Source of the DNA: Nymphaea colorata
Taxonomy: Eukaryota > Streptophyta > Magnoliopsida > Nymphaeales > Nymphaeaceae
DNA: 62,000 nucleotides
Assembly: GCF_008831285.2 (NCBI RefSeq)
Contig: NC_045143.1
Span: 15,722,464 to 15,784,463, forward strand
Direction: 5' to 3'
Shown: one piece after another, positions 28,301 through 36,774 of the stretch
Layout of the letters: each line of letters begins with the position of its first letter
Numbering within the stretch: the first letter of the stretch is position 1
Position numbers and translations under genes: made by a program
Notes under the pieces: generated by a model
The model's database searches: none
Seen by the model: the letters and a program-made list of their open reading frames with translations, nothing else
What the model was told of the DNA's origin: nothing

Positions 28301-30748
28301 ACACCAGTGGTTTGTCTTTCACAAGATAGTCACTTTATAAATGCCAGAAAAGTTTCGATTAAAATTGTTAAATTGTCTTACTTTAATAGTGCCTAAAGTT
28401 TACAATGGGATCTTGAAGGATCCTTGGGAATTCGGAAGGCACCTCTCCTAATATTGGACTAGCTGACGTTCAATCCAAACTTGGGTGCTGAATGTCATAC
28501 CTAACAAACTTCAATATCTGATGCTAAAGTTCCTCTCTTTAAAACCAAATTAACGAGGGTTGGTAAGATTCAACTAGTGATTCCAGTATATGTTGTCGTA
28601 CATGAGATGAATATTTATTCACATGCTTGAAATCAAAAGATACCTTTTATATCCATCAAATGCTATGTCATTAAAAATATATTTTTTCCTTTCTTGTTTT
28701 TTATTTCTTTCTTTTTCTTTCCCTCATCTCTCTCTCTCTCCTTTTTTCTGTTGTCTAAGTAATATGTGCTCTCTCTCGCTCTCTCTCCCCCTTGTCCTTT
28801 AAAAAGGATGGCCGGATGTAGTCCTTTCCAGCTTGTCATCTTTTTTCAAGGACCACCAGTCTGTCATCCTTGGACGACACACTTACTGCTTGAGCTACAA
28901 AAATGAAATTCTAGTTTCCTATTTTTTTTTTTTTGTGATAATCAAAGTTCAGCCAGATTTCAGCTAAGCCAGCCCTATTCATCATGGCAAGACGAAGCAT
29001 ATTGAGATTGACCAACACTTCATCAAAAAGAAGATTGAAGACAAGAAAATTATGCGTGGTTCTGTTCATTCAAAAGATCAAGTTGCAAATCAATTCACAA
29101 AAGGACTCATAGAGAATAGATTTTGGTTCTTGAAAGGCAAGTTGTCCATTATTCAAGATAATGTACAACTTGAGGGGGAATGTTGAGAGTTATGTGGTAT
29201 TTCTGTATTTTTGTATGCTTGGATTTGGATTGCATTTCTTTATTATTTGTATTGATCGTATTCTATTTGTGTATTACAGTAAATACTCAATAAGTGTAAG
29301 GGCTTTTTTGTAATAGTTGAGTTTAAGGACAAAGCACTAATTCTAATACATTCTACATCATTGACATTCTCTCCTACTTGCTTGGACAGGTTCTGGAGTT
29401 TTCTAATCAATTCTATTTATATACTAAAGGTAGAACAAACCAAAAAAAAGAAATTTGGGATATTTTTTGTAAGAAATGTATTTTGCGCCTAGGTGCCTCA
29501 GCCTAGGCATTAAAGCTACTATCCATCACCTAGGTACTCTTTTCACTAAAATGATAGTAACTAGGTACATTTTCTAGCTACTAACTTGTAGTTCATGTCT
29601 AAGGAGATTTAGGTAGATAAGGTGTGAAGATAGTCACTTTTTAGTTATATTTTAAGTTGTATGCTCCCTGGCTTTGTTAGCCATTAGTCACAAACATAGC
29701 CATTTTCTTGCAAAAAAATTACAAAAGAACAAAAACATGAAGGAAATTGGGAAAAATCTTGAAAACATTATTCAAGTAGACTTTGTGTTTACCAATCCAA
29801 ACTCGACTCAACTCAGCCTGAGGAAGCTTTTGCTTGACTTGGCTAAGCTTGAGCTGAGAGCATGAAGCTCGAGTGTAGCCAAACTAAGTATTAGAAAAGG
29901 TTTTTCTATTTTAATAGTGTGAACGAGAAAATGTGAAGTAGAAACGTACCTTTAAAGGTAGAAGGCACCAAGTACATTGTGTTGTTTGTGATAATAGTGT
30001 GGAATGCTGTAAGTGTATGTTTTAAATGAGCTTACACAAGCCTAGGCTCGAGCTCGACCCGTTAACACAAAGGGGTTCAACTTTTGACTCGAACTTCACT
30101 TATTTAATAAATTAGTTGAGTAAGCTCATTGTACGGCCCTAGTCTTCCTATCAACTTATCTTCACTTGTGATGCCAATTTAACTGTGAGATATGAAGCTA
30201 TTAATACTCTGCATGTAATGATGGTAATGAGGCATTCAGATTTCTTGAGTAGTTATGAGGATCCAAAGCACAAGGAGATGCACTTTCGTTCTTGTAAAAT
30301 CAAGAAATTGGGTCTTTTTTTTCAGCTTTTCCAAGTGGAGATTTACGTTTGGTCCTCAGGAGTTGTTTTCTTTGTTATGAAGAAAACATTCTATCCAGTT
30401 AATGCTTTTTTGCCATTTAGATTATAATTAGACAACAGGATCATTTTCTTCTAGTCACAGTTTCACGGGAGAAGTTGGCACAATTTGCAAATTATAGTGT
30501 TTCTCTTTGTTGTAGCTCAGCACAAACTTCATGGGACCTGTTGATTGGAAATAATTTGGCATAAAACGCTTTGGCTGTTTTTTGTTTATTTAAGTTTTTT
30601 CTCCATTTCAGGGATGCTTAAAAAGAAGTCACCTGGACTTCTTTGGTGGAACTGTGGTCGCCGAAGGCTTATTTATGCTCTACTATTTGGTCGACAAGGT
30701 CGAAAAGCAAAGGTAGCTGGACGAAGAAAAGGGTCTGGACCTTTTTAA
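4442..30748 (+). CDS. HDA15: HDA15-type class II histone deacetylase, 16 exons
   Basis: Zn-dependent lysine deacetylase of the RPD3/HDA1 superfamily. In Arabidopsis HDA15 acts in the nucleus as a co-repressor in light signalling. Exons read from the sequence: ~4442-4941, 5052-5121, 6331-6407, 7309-7384, 7518-7582, 10666-10721, 11867-11990, 12100-12225, 12392-12442, 13144-13212, 18150-18258, 23090-23169, 24077-24159, 24240-24285, 27545-27743, 30612-30748. Exons 2-16 keep one frame with GT-AG introns and give 455 codons plus stop. Visible motifs: acidic [12 protein letters not shown], a RanBP2 zinc finger across exons 1-2, [35 protein letters not shown] (catalytic His pair), [15 protein letters not shown] and [14 protein letters not shown] (zinc ligands), LEGGYNLRSIS (catalytic Tyr), and a C-terminal [16 protein letters not shown]. 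Exon 1 has frame problems, so the start is uncertain. A second copy of exon 16 lies at 38595. Confidence 0.92.
4883..5063 (+). other. RanBP2-type zinc finger of HDA15, second Cys codon broken
   Basis: RanBP2 fingers follow W-x-C-x2-C-x3-N-x6-C-x2-C. Reading exon 1 across the break and splicing 4941 to 5052 gives W-F-C-I-N, then [16 protein letters not shown], which fits the pattern except for the second Cys. At 4901-4908 the bases are aacgtacc; one T before gt would restore TGT for Cys and also the frame. HDA15 is the plant deacetylase known to carry this finger, which supports the gene identity. Confidence 0.75.
5122..6330 (+). other. HDA15 intron 2
   Basis: 1.2-kb intron, donor gttttc and acceptor tatag. 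AT-rich, with CAT repeats near 5180-5215 and a C-rich stretch at 5635-5658. I see no gene or recognisable transposon. Confidence 0.6.
6408..7308 (+). other. HDA15 intron 3 with a degenerate copia tail
   Basis: Intron of 0.9 kb. At about 6700-6765 the + strand reads [11 protein letters not shown] followed by a stop and an acttgaggg purine run. This corresponds to the last codons and polypurine tract of the Ty1/copia fragment at 28966-29180. No LTR can be delimited after it. Confidence 0.4.
7921..9029. mobile_element. hAT-like non-autonomous element, copy 1
   Basis: The left end CTATTTCACCTAG and the inverted right end CTAGGTCACACAG agree at most positions. The element is bracketed by a probable 8-bp target duplication, taaataac (7913-7920) and aaaataac (9030-9037), 7 of 8 matching; 8-bp duplications are typical of hAT transposons. 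Inside are a GGTGC-rich head, a short TA run, an AT-rich block with tcacaaaaaac and ttatttgtgactatg, and a GTGTCG-rich right part. No transposase is present. Copy 2 at 45537 has the same layout. Confidence 0.65.
9075..9540. repeat. GC-rich GGGCCGGGCC island with a pyrimidine-rich centre
   Basis: The left arm (9085-9150) is rich in GGGCCGG and CGGGTTCGGG words. The centre (9150-9390) is nearly pure C/T. The right arm (9405-9535) returns to GGGCCGGGCC and GGCCCGA words in inverted sense. Related arms occur at 15246, 48466, 53280, 61130 and 61898. The arms could fold back on each other. The long Pro/Ser or Arg/Gly ORFs here arise from composition. Confidence 0.6.
9745..10046 (-). mobile_element. 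Minus-strand TRIM derivative, internally deleted
   Basis: Starts tataacaacccaagcc and ends gtgttaca, the two LTR termini of the TRIM family best seen at 13950-14410. Near the middle gattctggtacca is a decayed primer-site complement, followed by a second LTR-type block (cactctcacactgagctcagg to gttaca). The left LTR is truncated after about 60 bases. Confidence 0.55.
10722..11866 (+). mobile_element. HDA15 intron 6 with a possible copia LTR start
   Basis: Intron of 1.1 kb. At 11284-11313 the sequence acttgaactgggggag followed by tgttgagatacac looks like a Ty1/copia polypurine tract abutting an LTR start (TGTTGAG at 11299). I see no pol codons before it and cannot delimit the LTR end. Confidence 0.35.
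12443..13143 (+). other. HDA15 intron 9, LTR-like stretch
   Basis: Contains about 300 bases (12745-13060) with repeated ggatccagatc words and a late segment (ttctctatatgagggg, then atgaatgaatgaag) that resembles the transcribed end of a copia LTR. This is resemblance only: no matching second LTR, primer site or target duplication was found. Confidence 0.25.
13950..14410 (-). mobile_element. Complete TRIM (mini LTR retrotransposon) on the minus strand
   Basis: Two LTR-like repeats, 13950-14150 (tgtaac to gttaca) and 14226-14410 (tataac to gttaca), share blocks such as gggcttgggctc/ctcgggcttctag, tagc-aactagg and gagactaaa. They flank only 75 bp. Read on the minus strand, the 5' LTR is followed after one base by TGGTATCAAAGC (complement of 14213-14224), one mismatch from the plant initiator-Met primer binding site. 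AATGGGGTGGAT, a polypurine tract, abuts the 3' LTR. Flanks agatt and agatg fit a 5-bp target duplication with one change. It has no coding capacity, as expected for a TRIM. Confidence 0.75.
15246..15456. repeat. GC-rich GGGCC island, short form
   Basis: Arms rich in cgggccggcccgac and cggggcccgggcccgag flank a short AT-rich centre (15318-15365, with ttaaaaaatatatttttt). Word content and inverted layout match the islands at 9075 and 48466, but the pyrimidine tract is missing. Confidence 0.5.
16109..16142. repeat. Perfect 12-bp stem hairpin
   Basis: ggatttctccat (16109-16120) and atggagaaatcc (16131-16142) are exact reverse complements around a 10-base loop. Just downstream gcccaatgcattgca (16163) pairs with tgcattgggc (16211-16220), and ggatttcacctcc follows. 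The block looks like a foldback repeat. I see no arm long enough to call a microRNA precursor. Confidence 0.5.
16270..16302. repeat. (TA)n microsatellite
   Basis: Uninterrupted TA dinucleotide run. The isoleucine/tyrosine-rich ORFs across it are spurious. Confidence 0.9.
17646..17661 (+). mobile_element. Primer-binding-site-like sequence after a possible copia LTR end
   Basis: The word tgtatcagagccatag follows ccaaca. Plant copia elements have an LTR ending in CA followed by TGGTATCAGAGCC; here one base differs. The preceding ~400 bp (17250-17645) may be the remaining LTR, but I could not find its start or any pol sequence after it. Confidence 0.4.
18931..19879. mobile_element. Non-autonomous element with 15-bp perfect CATTGTCACAAAAAA inverted ends
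   Basis: The left end cattgtcacaaaaaa (18931-18945) is the exact reverse complement of the right end (19865-19879). Next to both ends lie words such as gggtataatacg and cgtataatacgcg. The middle (19130-19640) is a different, more GC-balanced sequence and may be a later insertion. No transposase ORF; the target duplication is unclear. Related, more decayed copies are at 24370-24790, 25370-25620, 31370-31745, 39350-39730, 48255-48420, 49600-49795 and 53463-53781. Confidence 0.6.
20400..20740 (-). mobile_element. Possible 5' end of a hAT-relic family member, reversed
   Basis: On the minus strand this reads a cgtatcatatgatacg-type terminus, then a segment with ggagaaaggggttttcc and gaaatctctcattttacc. 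The order resembles the stretch before the BED-finger ORF at 47290-47690 (aaaaagagggattttagg, catttctcattttcacc). Similarity judged by eye only. Confidence 0.3.
21031..22064. mobile_element. TIR element with a purine-rich core, copy 1
   Basis: The left end aagccccatttgatgg and the inverted right end aaggccccgattgatg form imperfect terminal inverted repeats. The core 21290-21860 is strongly purine-rich, and a short palindrome gtcggaccc/gggtccgac lies at 21900-21923. No protein homology is visible; the Lys/Arg/Glu-rich ORFs are compositional. Other copies: 40982-41511, 44403-45450 and 53799-54809. Confidence 0.6.
23170..24076 (+). other. HDA15 intron 12
   Basis: 0.9-kb AT-rich intron (donor gtaagt, acceptor gtgcag) without a recognisable repeat or gene. 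Confidence 0.6.
25890..26140 (+). repeat. Diverged tandem duplication, about 120-bp unit
   Basis: Units 25890-26000 and 26020-26140 both start gcctagaaacaaatgaaa and end gtgagttgattatctta. The second carries about 10 extra bases (near ccaaaatac) and several substitutions. Confidence 0.8.
26656..27112 (-). mobile_element. TRIM copy on the minus strand, more diverged
   Basis: Same layout as 13950-14410: a left LTR opening gtaacccaacccactt, an internal part with ccatcccctttaggc (polypurine complement), a primer-site complement gctttgatac (26911-26920), and a right LTR opening ttacaac and ending gctaca. The overall length (457 bp) nearly equals the other complete copy. Confidence 0.65.
27744..30611 (+). 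other. HDA15 intron 15
   Basis: 2.9-kb intron from donor gttggt to acceptor ttcag. It contains a truncated Ty1/copia 3' end (28966-29360) and a CT-rich stretch (28725-28790). The last ~447 bases (30165-30611) are the start of duplication copy A, so copy B carries this acceptor too. Confidence 0.7.
28966..29360 (+). mobile_element. Ty1/copia 3' fragment: RNase H end, polypurine tract and LTR
   Basis: The frame at 28966-29186 reads [14 protein letters not shown], then [15 protein letters not shown] and FWFLKGKLS, ending in a stop. These are the conserved closing motifs of copia pol (the HxxTKHIEID and DQxAdxFTK region of RNase H). The codons run into cttgagggggaa (polypurine tract), and TGTTGAGAG at 29181 begins the LTR. 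The LTR probably ends at a CA near 29358-29360. The 5' four-fifths of the element is missing. Confidence 0.75.
30612..30748 (+). CDS. HDA15: HDA15 last exon, copy A
   Basis: Follows acceptor catttcag and joins exon 15 in phase 1. It encodes [19 protein letters not shown], then [14 protein letters not shown] and [11 protein letters not shown] before TAA. The tryptophan-pair and basic-tail layout corresponds to the C-terminus of Arabidopsis HDA15 (WWKWGRKKLLYNFLS). Because it is nearest to exon 15 it is the default last exon. Confidence 0.85.
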
Positions 30749-31334
30749 CTCGTGATACAACACTCCACTGCCTATATTCTGCTTTTTTGTGGGCATCATC
30801 TGAAGCACACAACCTTTCTCTTTGTGTAAATCATTTTTGTGTTCTTTCTGTAAAATTATGAGCAGAAGCCACTTCCAGAGACTCTTGGACTTTACCTTTT
30901 TGCATGTGAGAGTTTTATCTTAATGGTGAGATATCCATTTTCACTGGTTATTTATATTCTTTTGACATGCTTGTCTCATGTTTAAGTGACTTGGTCTAAA
31001 GGGGCTGACTTGGACAAAGGGAAATGAAGTGGTCAGAAAAATAATGAAATTCTTTCCCATAATTTCTCCAGATCCCACAACCAAAAACGAGGTTGACTTA
31101 TCATATCCGTAGGTTAAGAGAACTCAGATTTTTAGGATGGCAAATATGGGATGGCTTTTACGCCTTTCCCTGTTTATTGCTTCTGAGGCATTTCCAGTTG
31201 ATGTTTACAGAATGAGACGCATAACATGTGCTTTTTGAACACTGACTAGGGTTTGTCTCTTCATCTGTGAGATAGCACAACCTCACCTGTTCACGTCCCT
31301 TCTCAACTGGAGACTGCTAACCCAGCCAGCTTCC

Positions 31335-31340
31335 AATAAA
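31335..31340 (+). terminator. Candidate poly(A) signal for HDA15
   Basis: AATAAA about 590 bases past the stop at 30748. The same word is at 39318-39323 in copy B. Plant poly(A) signals are loose, so this is only a candidate. Confidence 0.3.
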
Positions 31341-33148
31341 ACCCCACTATGAATGTGTTCCAAGTCATATTTTTGAGATATTTTTCCAAGATTTTGCAAT
31401 GCTATTGAAAATTAAAAAAACGTGAAAATTTTGTGTTTTCTGGAAAAATGTGAAAGATAAATATATTGCATGTCCCCCTTTCTCGATCGCCTCTTTTTTT
31501 ACCATATTATCTTCATTGAGTCAAATATCAACTTAAATCATTTATCATCGTTGAAGCATTACGCTTATAATTTTATTTAGTTTTTTAATGTCTTATTATT
31601 TATTTATTTATTTTATTTTCACATAACTTTTAGAATTTTTCCTTTGTTTAGAAGTTCAGTGAGATTTTTATGTGAATACTAATTTTATCCGAAAAATACA
31701 AAACAAATCCTCGCTGTTAAGCAACAATTATATTTGTGACTATGTCCTGTAGTGGTTTTCATTTTAACCGTTTCACTGACGTTCTGTTCTTTGCATGCCA
31801 CTAAGAACTACCCGATTGACTGCTATAAGATTGTTAACCTTTCACTCGAACTGGTTGCTACAGAATGACCTTTAACCTTTACTCTTGAAAAAATATTGAA
31901 TTGCATCTTCGTTCTGTTGGACCACCATCCAATGGATTGCTATTGGATGTCTTTTATTCTTGAAAAAAATGTTGAGTTGCATCTCTGTTATGTTTGACCA
32001 ATTGATCTGCAATTATTTCCGTCTTCCACGGCCTTCTCCTAAAAGATAATGGCATTGCTCATGATCCACAAACTACCAAGACCACTTCAAGTGTTAGAAG
32101 CCACTTCAGGGTTATAAAAGAAATAAGTTACTCTATTTTATAATTTTGATCATCTTTATTCAATCGTGACCAAATTTCGTAGCCACTATGGCAAAAAATT
32201 CAACAGCACTTCTCTCTTAAGTATGCAACGCAAAAGATTTAGAGTATGCTTGATAGGCCTTAAAACTTCAAGGGTGCATCGAATGGGTGAAATTTGGCTC
32301 AAAAAAGCCAAGGCTGTATTGAATGGGTGACACTTGGCCTTTTGGACGACGCCTTGCCTTCACGTTTCGTAGCAAGAAACGAGAAAAAAAAAAAGAAAAA
32401 CGGTTGAACTTGATTTCTTAATTTTCTTTCTGCCCTATCTGAATGGGCACCTTTATTTTATAAAAAATCTCAATAAAATCTTTTGTGCAATCTCACCTTT
32501 GTTTGCTTTAAGATGTACTGGCGGGTGAAATAGACGATGATACAACATTAAAATGTCCACAATTGATTCCTTTTTGCCAAAGGGAGACAAAAAAAAAAAA
32601 AAAAAAAAAAAAAGTAAACATTGAGCTTGTTTCGACAAACGTGTTTCCGGAGTTTTTATCCCATCACAAAGAGTGGGATGAAATTTCCAGGATGAAAGAC
32701 CGTTACTTTATTGCATTACTTCGTTACTTTATTGTTTTAGCTGCTTCCAATGCCTCAAACGAGGTATGAAATTTCCTGGAATTAACATCTCCTTCCATCA
32801 CACACGATCGAAAACTGGAATAGGAAGCGAATTTCTCATTCCTGATTCATATTGGCCTTGTTTGCTTTTCATGGATTTCACTATAGAACAGGATATACTA
32901 TACAAATTTTTGAATTCAATCCCCATTCCATCAAACTGAGTTGGGAATGTTTTGGGAAAAGAAGTTTACGGAATACTCGTCCCACCCGGACGGGTCGGAC
33001 GACAATTCCAATATTGAAAAAAATGGCCATAGAGAGTGACCCGACGAGCTGCCTCCTTGAAATCCGACGATTCCCAAATATTTAAGAATTAAAAAACCGC
33101 GCCGGGTGGCGGGGGCGCTGGGAGGTGGTGTTTGAAAACCTCGGTAAT

Positions 33149-34216
33149 CAACAAGCAAAGTGAAAATGAAAGGGAAAAGGAAAAAATAGAACCTCAGTAG
33201 ATGTTGTGTTGCTACTTTAAAAGTATAACAACAGATCTACTGGCGTGCTCCTGCGCTTCAGCCTTCCCGTGAGATGAAACCGGCCTCTAACCTCCCTTTG
33301 TAGTTAAGGAAAGTTGCACCGTGGAACACCTAGCTTACTGGTCGGGGAAACGTCGTGACTTGGAGAAGATGGAGAGGTCCGGGCAGCAACGCCCGTCATC
33401 TTCAAATCGTCATCCAATCGACCATGGAATGAGTGACTTTAACAGAAAAAGAGAGATCAGAAATAAAGGAGGTCGCTGGCTGTAGGTAAAACTCCGGCCA
33501 CACCGGTTGAGGTCGGACTAGAATTATTCCACCACCATTGACAAAGCTCGGGAGCAAAAGAGGAGAGGGAAAGTGATGCCCAAATGGAATCAAATTTCAT
33601 TCAAGCGTAATCCAAAAAAACCTAATTACAAGGTTATATACGTGAAAAGTGTCTCGGTTCACTTAGCTCCTAACCCGAGACGGTACAAAGAACTTAAAGT
33701 AAAACGATTCTAACACGTCTCAAATCGAGACAGTACAAAAGAGTAAATAAATATAAGCAAAAATGGTGCCTGGAATGGATCTGGTTGCGCCCGCTCTCTC
33801 TATGGATCCAGACCCTGTCTCACCTTTTTCGACCTCAGCAGCTCCGCCCGCTCCTCCCATTGCAGCCATATAAGAAATGCCCAAGGGTTCTATAAGTGTC
33901 GAACCCTGAACCATGCCAATGTGTCGTGTGGTTTAACTCACTCGCGTGCACTTGGCCCTATGCACATAGGTGCTAGTGTCAGACCTTGCAGGTCGCTCCT
34001 TGGGCTTGCGCCCATCATCGTCCGCATGCAATGTTGCAGCCTACTTCTCTCTACGCTCCCCGTCGAGGCTAACCTCACAAGGCAACAATGACATAAGCCT
34101 ATCGGGTGGTAATCGGCATGGCCAGTTGCTAGTCACGCCGCTGGTTGGCTCCGCTCTAGCGCTCTCGGCCAGGCCTTCGGCGGTCCTCGATGGTGCCAAA
34201 AGTAGGCACGTATCAG
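33149..34216 (-). mobile_element. Copy-A-specific 1.07-kb segment, possible minus-strand LTR
   Basis: In copy B ggtaat is followed after about 14 bases by tttttgagtccatct (41641-41662); in copy A about 1.07 kb intervenes. On the minus strand it contains tatataaccttgtaattag and gcttgaatgaaatttg, like the transcribed end of a copia LTR. I found no clean TG...CA termini or target duplication. A deletion in copy B is equally possible. Confidence 0.4.
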
Positions 34217-34738
34217 TTTTTGAGTCCATCTCGATTTTCAAAAAGACATCTCTTCAGGAATTTCCTTGACATACCGCATATCTTTCAAAAATCTTGAAAA
34301 CAATACTAAGTCTATAAAATATTGCAAGAATAACCTACTACTTTAAACAAAATTATAAACAATGTTTTTGATTCCAGTTCCATCAAACTCAGGAATGATC
34401 CTCCCATAAACAAGAATTCATTAGAGGTTTTTAGAATCGATAATTATATTTCAGATTCCATTAATTCAACATTCTGAACCGTAATGACAATTTAAAAAAG
34501 AAATTTACTTTTAAGTTTACAGGCACTAGGGAGGCAAGCAATCTAATTAGCTGCGAGAAACAAACTCAAAAAAGCAAGCGGGGAAGGAACGTGACATTAT
34601 TAGTGCCCGCGACATAATATTCGGCAACTTATTATTAAGTAGGGTAAATCTATTTGGGCGTTTTGAGTGTCATATCGGAGAGATGAGGGTATCATGGTAA
34701 CTGTCGTCTGTCGGAAAGAAAGAGGAGAAGCGAGCGAG

Positions 34739-34816
34739 ATGGGTGCCGCTGCAGCTAGGCTCCTCTTTTCGGTTGTCTGGTTTGCTGTGTTGCTGGGGAC
34801 GCTACCCCTGGTTCAG
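34739..34816 (+). CDS. Cyclophilin exon 1, copy A (alternative first exon)
   Basis: Encodes a 26-residue signal peptide beginning [20 protein letters not shown] and ending TLPLVQ, followed by donor gtacac in phase 0. The copy B exon (42355-42432) differs at two residues (ALLLVQ). To be used it would have to splice 16.6 kb to 51437, across the GT14 gene and copy B. The donor is intact, so this is possible but unproven. Confidence 0.6.
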
Positions 34817-36301
34817 GTACACTCTCGTTGTCTTCCCCTTCCTCCTTCTCATCGTTGCTAAACATTCTCGGCTCCTTCCATGCGTCCATTTCTTTTCTCT
34901 TTGAGTTCAATCTCGACAATCTCGGCATCTTTCATGGTTACTTTCTCGCGTTTGCCTAGCGATACTGCATCCATGTGCCGTACCCTCTTTTCCGTTTAGT
35001 TTGATCTACGCTTGGTCAGGGCTTTCGTGATGGAGATTTGCTATAGCCACATGTAAACGGAAACAACGGATTTCAATTGTAGGCAATTTACCTCATATTT
35101 TTTCTTTCCGTTGTGTTGGTCATCTCTCTTTCTGCACTTACCCTCTTTTTCTTTTTCTTTTTTTTCCTTCTCCGCATCCTTTAATCGGTCGCATCGACTG
35201 GACGGTATCTGTTGTCGAGTCTGCAAATCCCATTTCAGTCTGTATTCTTTTGTTTATGCAGCTCATATTTCACCTCGTCGTACTGGCGAATAATCATCCC
35301 CTTACGAGTCTCCTTACTAGATTTACCTGTGCGGTTTCTTATTCTTTTGTTTTTGAAGCAACTTGAAGTCCATGCAATTCTTTTCCAGGTTCGAACATTC
35401 GGTCGTCCTTTATGCTGCAGGCGCCTGCTGCGTTTATGTCCTCACATTTTAGATCCTTGTTTTATTGTTGGCAGTTTCTGTAGCAGCTGCAAAGGTGGTT
35501 TAATTAAGAAACTTTACGTGGTTCTTGCTGTTCTTTTACTAATGCTACTGTATTTTACCAGTGTTTCTCAACATTTTTCAGCGTCCATCATACACGGTTT
35601 TGATTTCCCCTTCTTCCATGTAGTGCACGCCTTTCATTGGTTTTCTATTGTCATTAAGATTCTTTGCCATCAATGATCGAGGGGTGTATTTGTGGATCTT
35701 AAACTCTTCCACACCTTGCACGTATGTCTAAGAATGGCTTACAACATTTCTGTAGTGCATAAAATTTTATGTTCAATTTTAAAACTCAAGGAGCTGTTAG
35801 CCTGTCAATTTTCTCTTAGAAAAGCCATCTTCCTGTGGATTTTCCCACAAATACAGGGCCATTAGATGTGGCAATTTTGAGATTGGGAAAGCACTTAGTT
35901 TTTTGTCTCTTTGGTATCTGGATCTTGAAAAAATGTTTGTGCAGAAAAATAGTGGGATGTTAAGCCTATTCTGCAGCAAAAAAGAGAGTTGCTAAGAAGG
36001 GTGTTTAGATGCTCAACTAATGTTTCCAAGTTTCCAACACCTAGCTGAAGAGGTAGGTTTTCTGGAAAGAATGTGGGGATCCACCAGACAGGCTTGCCAT
36101 GGCTGGGAACCAGAATGCACAAACATTCTGGAAATAACATCATCGCTTAAGAGAGCTATTGTGACTAAACTAGTGAGTCTTAACCCACTAGACAGTATTG
36201 ATCAAGAAAGAAATATATATTTGTCATGATTTTCTTTTTTTTATTTGATTTGGAATCTGTACAAATTCATTGGTTGCTTACAGTTCATGTTCAATGTTGT
36301 A
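34817..36301. other. Duplicated cyclophilin intron 1 start, copy A
   Basis: Corresponds to 42433-43831 in copy B. No coding signal; the ORFs here (for example 35212-35676) run through intron sequence. Copy A keeps about 145 bases near 34935-35080 that copy B lacks, while copy B has a longer CT run. Confidence 0.65.
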
Positions 36302-36774
36302 TGCTTGCGTAGGAAAGAGGATCTGCGAGAAAGAGCAAGGTGGTGGTGGGTGTATCTATCATTTTTTAAGCAAAGCGGCAGGCCTAAGCGCTTTGCCATC
36401 GGACCAAGTAAGAAGCCTTTTCGGCTCACTATTTTTGGGCCTTGCCTCATGTACGCGTGCAGGGGACGCCGTCTGGATTGGCGGAAGCGCAATAACTGAG
36501 ATTTACGGCATCCAATCCATACATGTTCTGAATCCTGATCATTCAGGCTGCGGAATTAGAGAGGAGAAATTCACGAGAAGCAGAAGAAGAGAAAAGCAAA
36601 CGGAAAACAAAGGAAATTTGCTTTGACAAACAAACGCGCTCCCCCTCCTACCCTTTGTAGTCAGCAGAGGGAGAGAGAAAGAGAGGCCATCAGCAGCCAC
36701 CACCCGGAGAAGTAAAGGAAGATCGCCGACCGCCTCACCATCTGCAAATCTACCAGTCTAAGGGGAGGCAACAA
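36302..36774 (+). promoter_or_regulatory. 5' flank of the GT14 gene
   Basis: Unique sequence between the end of copy A and the GT14 start codon. It contains a purine-rich leader (36570-36700, gagaagcagaagaagag and gagggagagagaaagag). A 5' UTR in this stretch is likely, but I cannot place a TATA box. Confidence 0.35.

Larger units (their letters stand above)
30749..34738. other. HDA15-cyclophilin intergenic DNA, copy A
   Basis: Holds the HDA15 3' flank, an AT-rich CATTGTCACA-type block (31370-31745), a poly(A) run (32590-32613), the copy-A-specific segment 33149-34216 and the cyclophilin 5' flank. No additional gene is supported. Confidence 0.6.
30165..36301 (+). repeat. Segmental tandem duplication, copy A
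   Basis: Starts at cttgtgatgccaattt and ends at ttcatgttcaatgttgta, with near-identical sequence at 38148-43831. It carries the end of HDA15 intron 15, exon 16, the HDA15-cyclophilin intergenic DNA, cyclophilin exon 1 and the start of its intron 1. Relative to copy B it has about 1.07 kb extra at 33149-34216 and about 145 bp extra near 34935-35080. It lacks copy B's transposon at 40982-41511. Confidence 0.92.
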
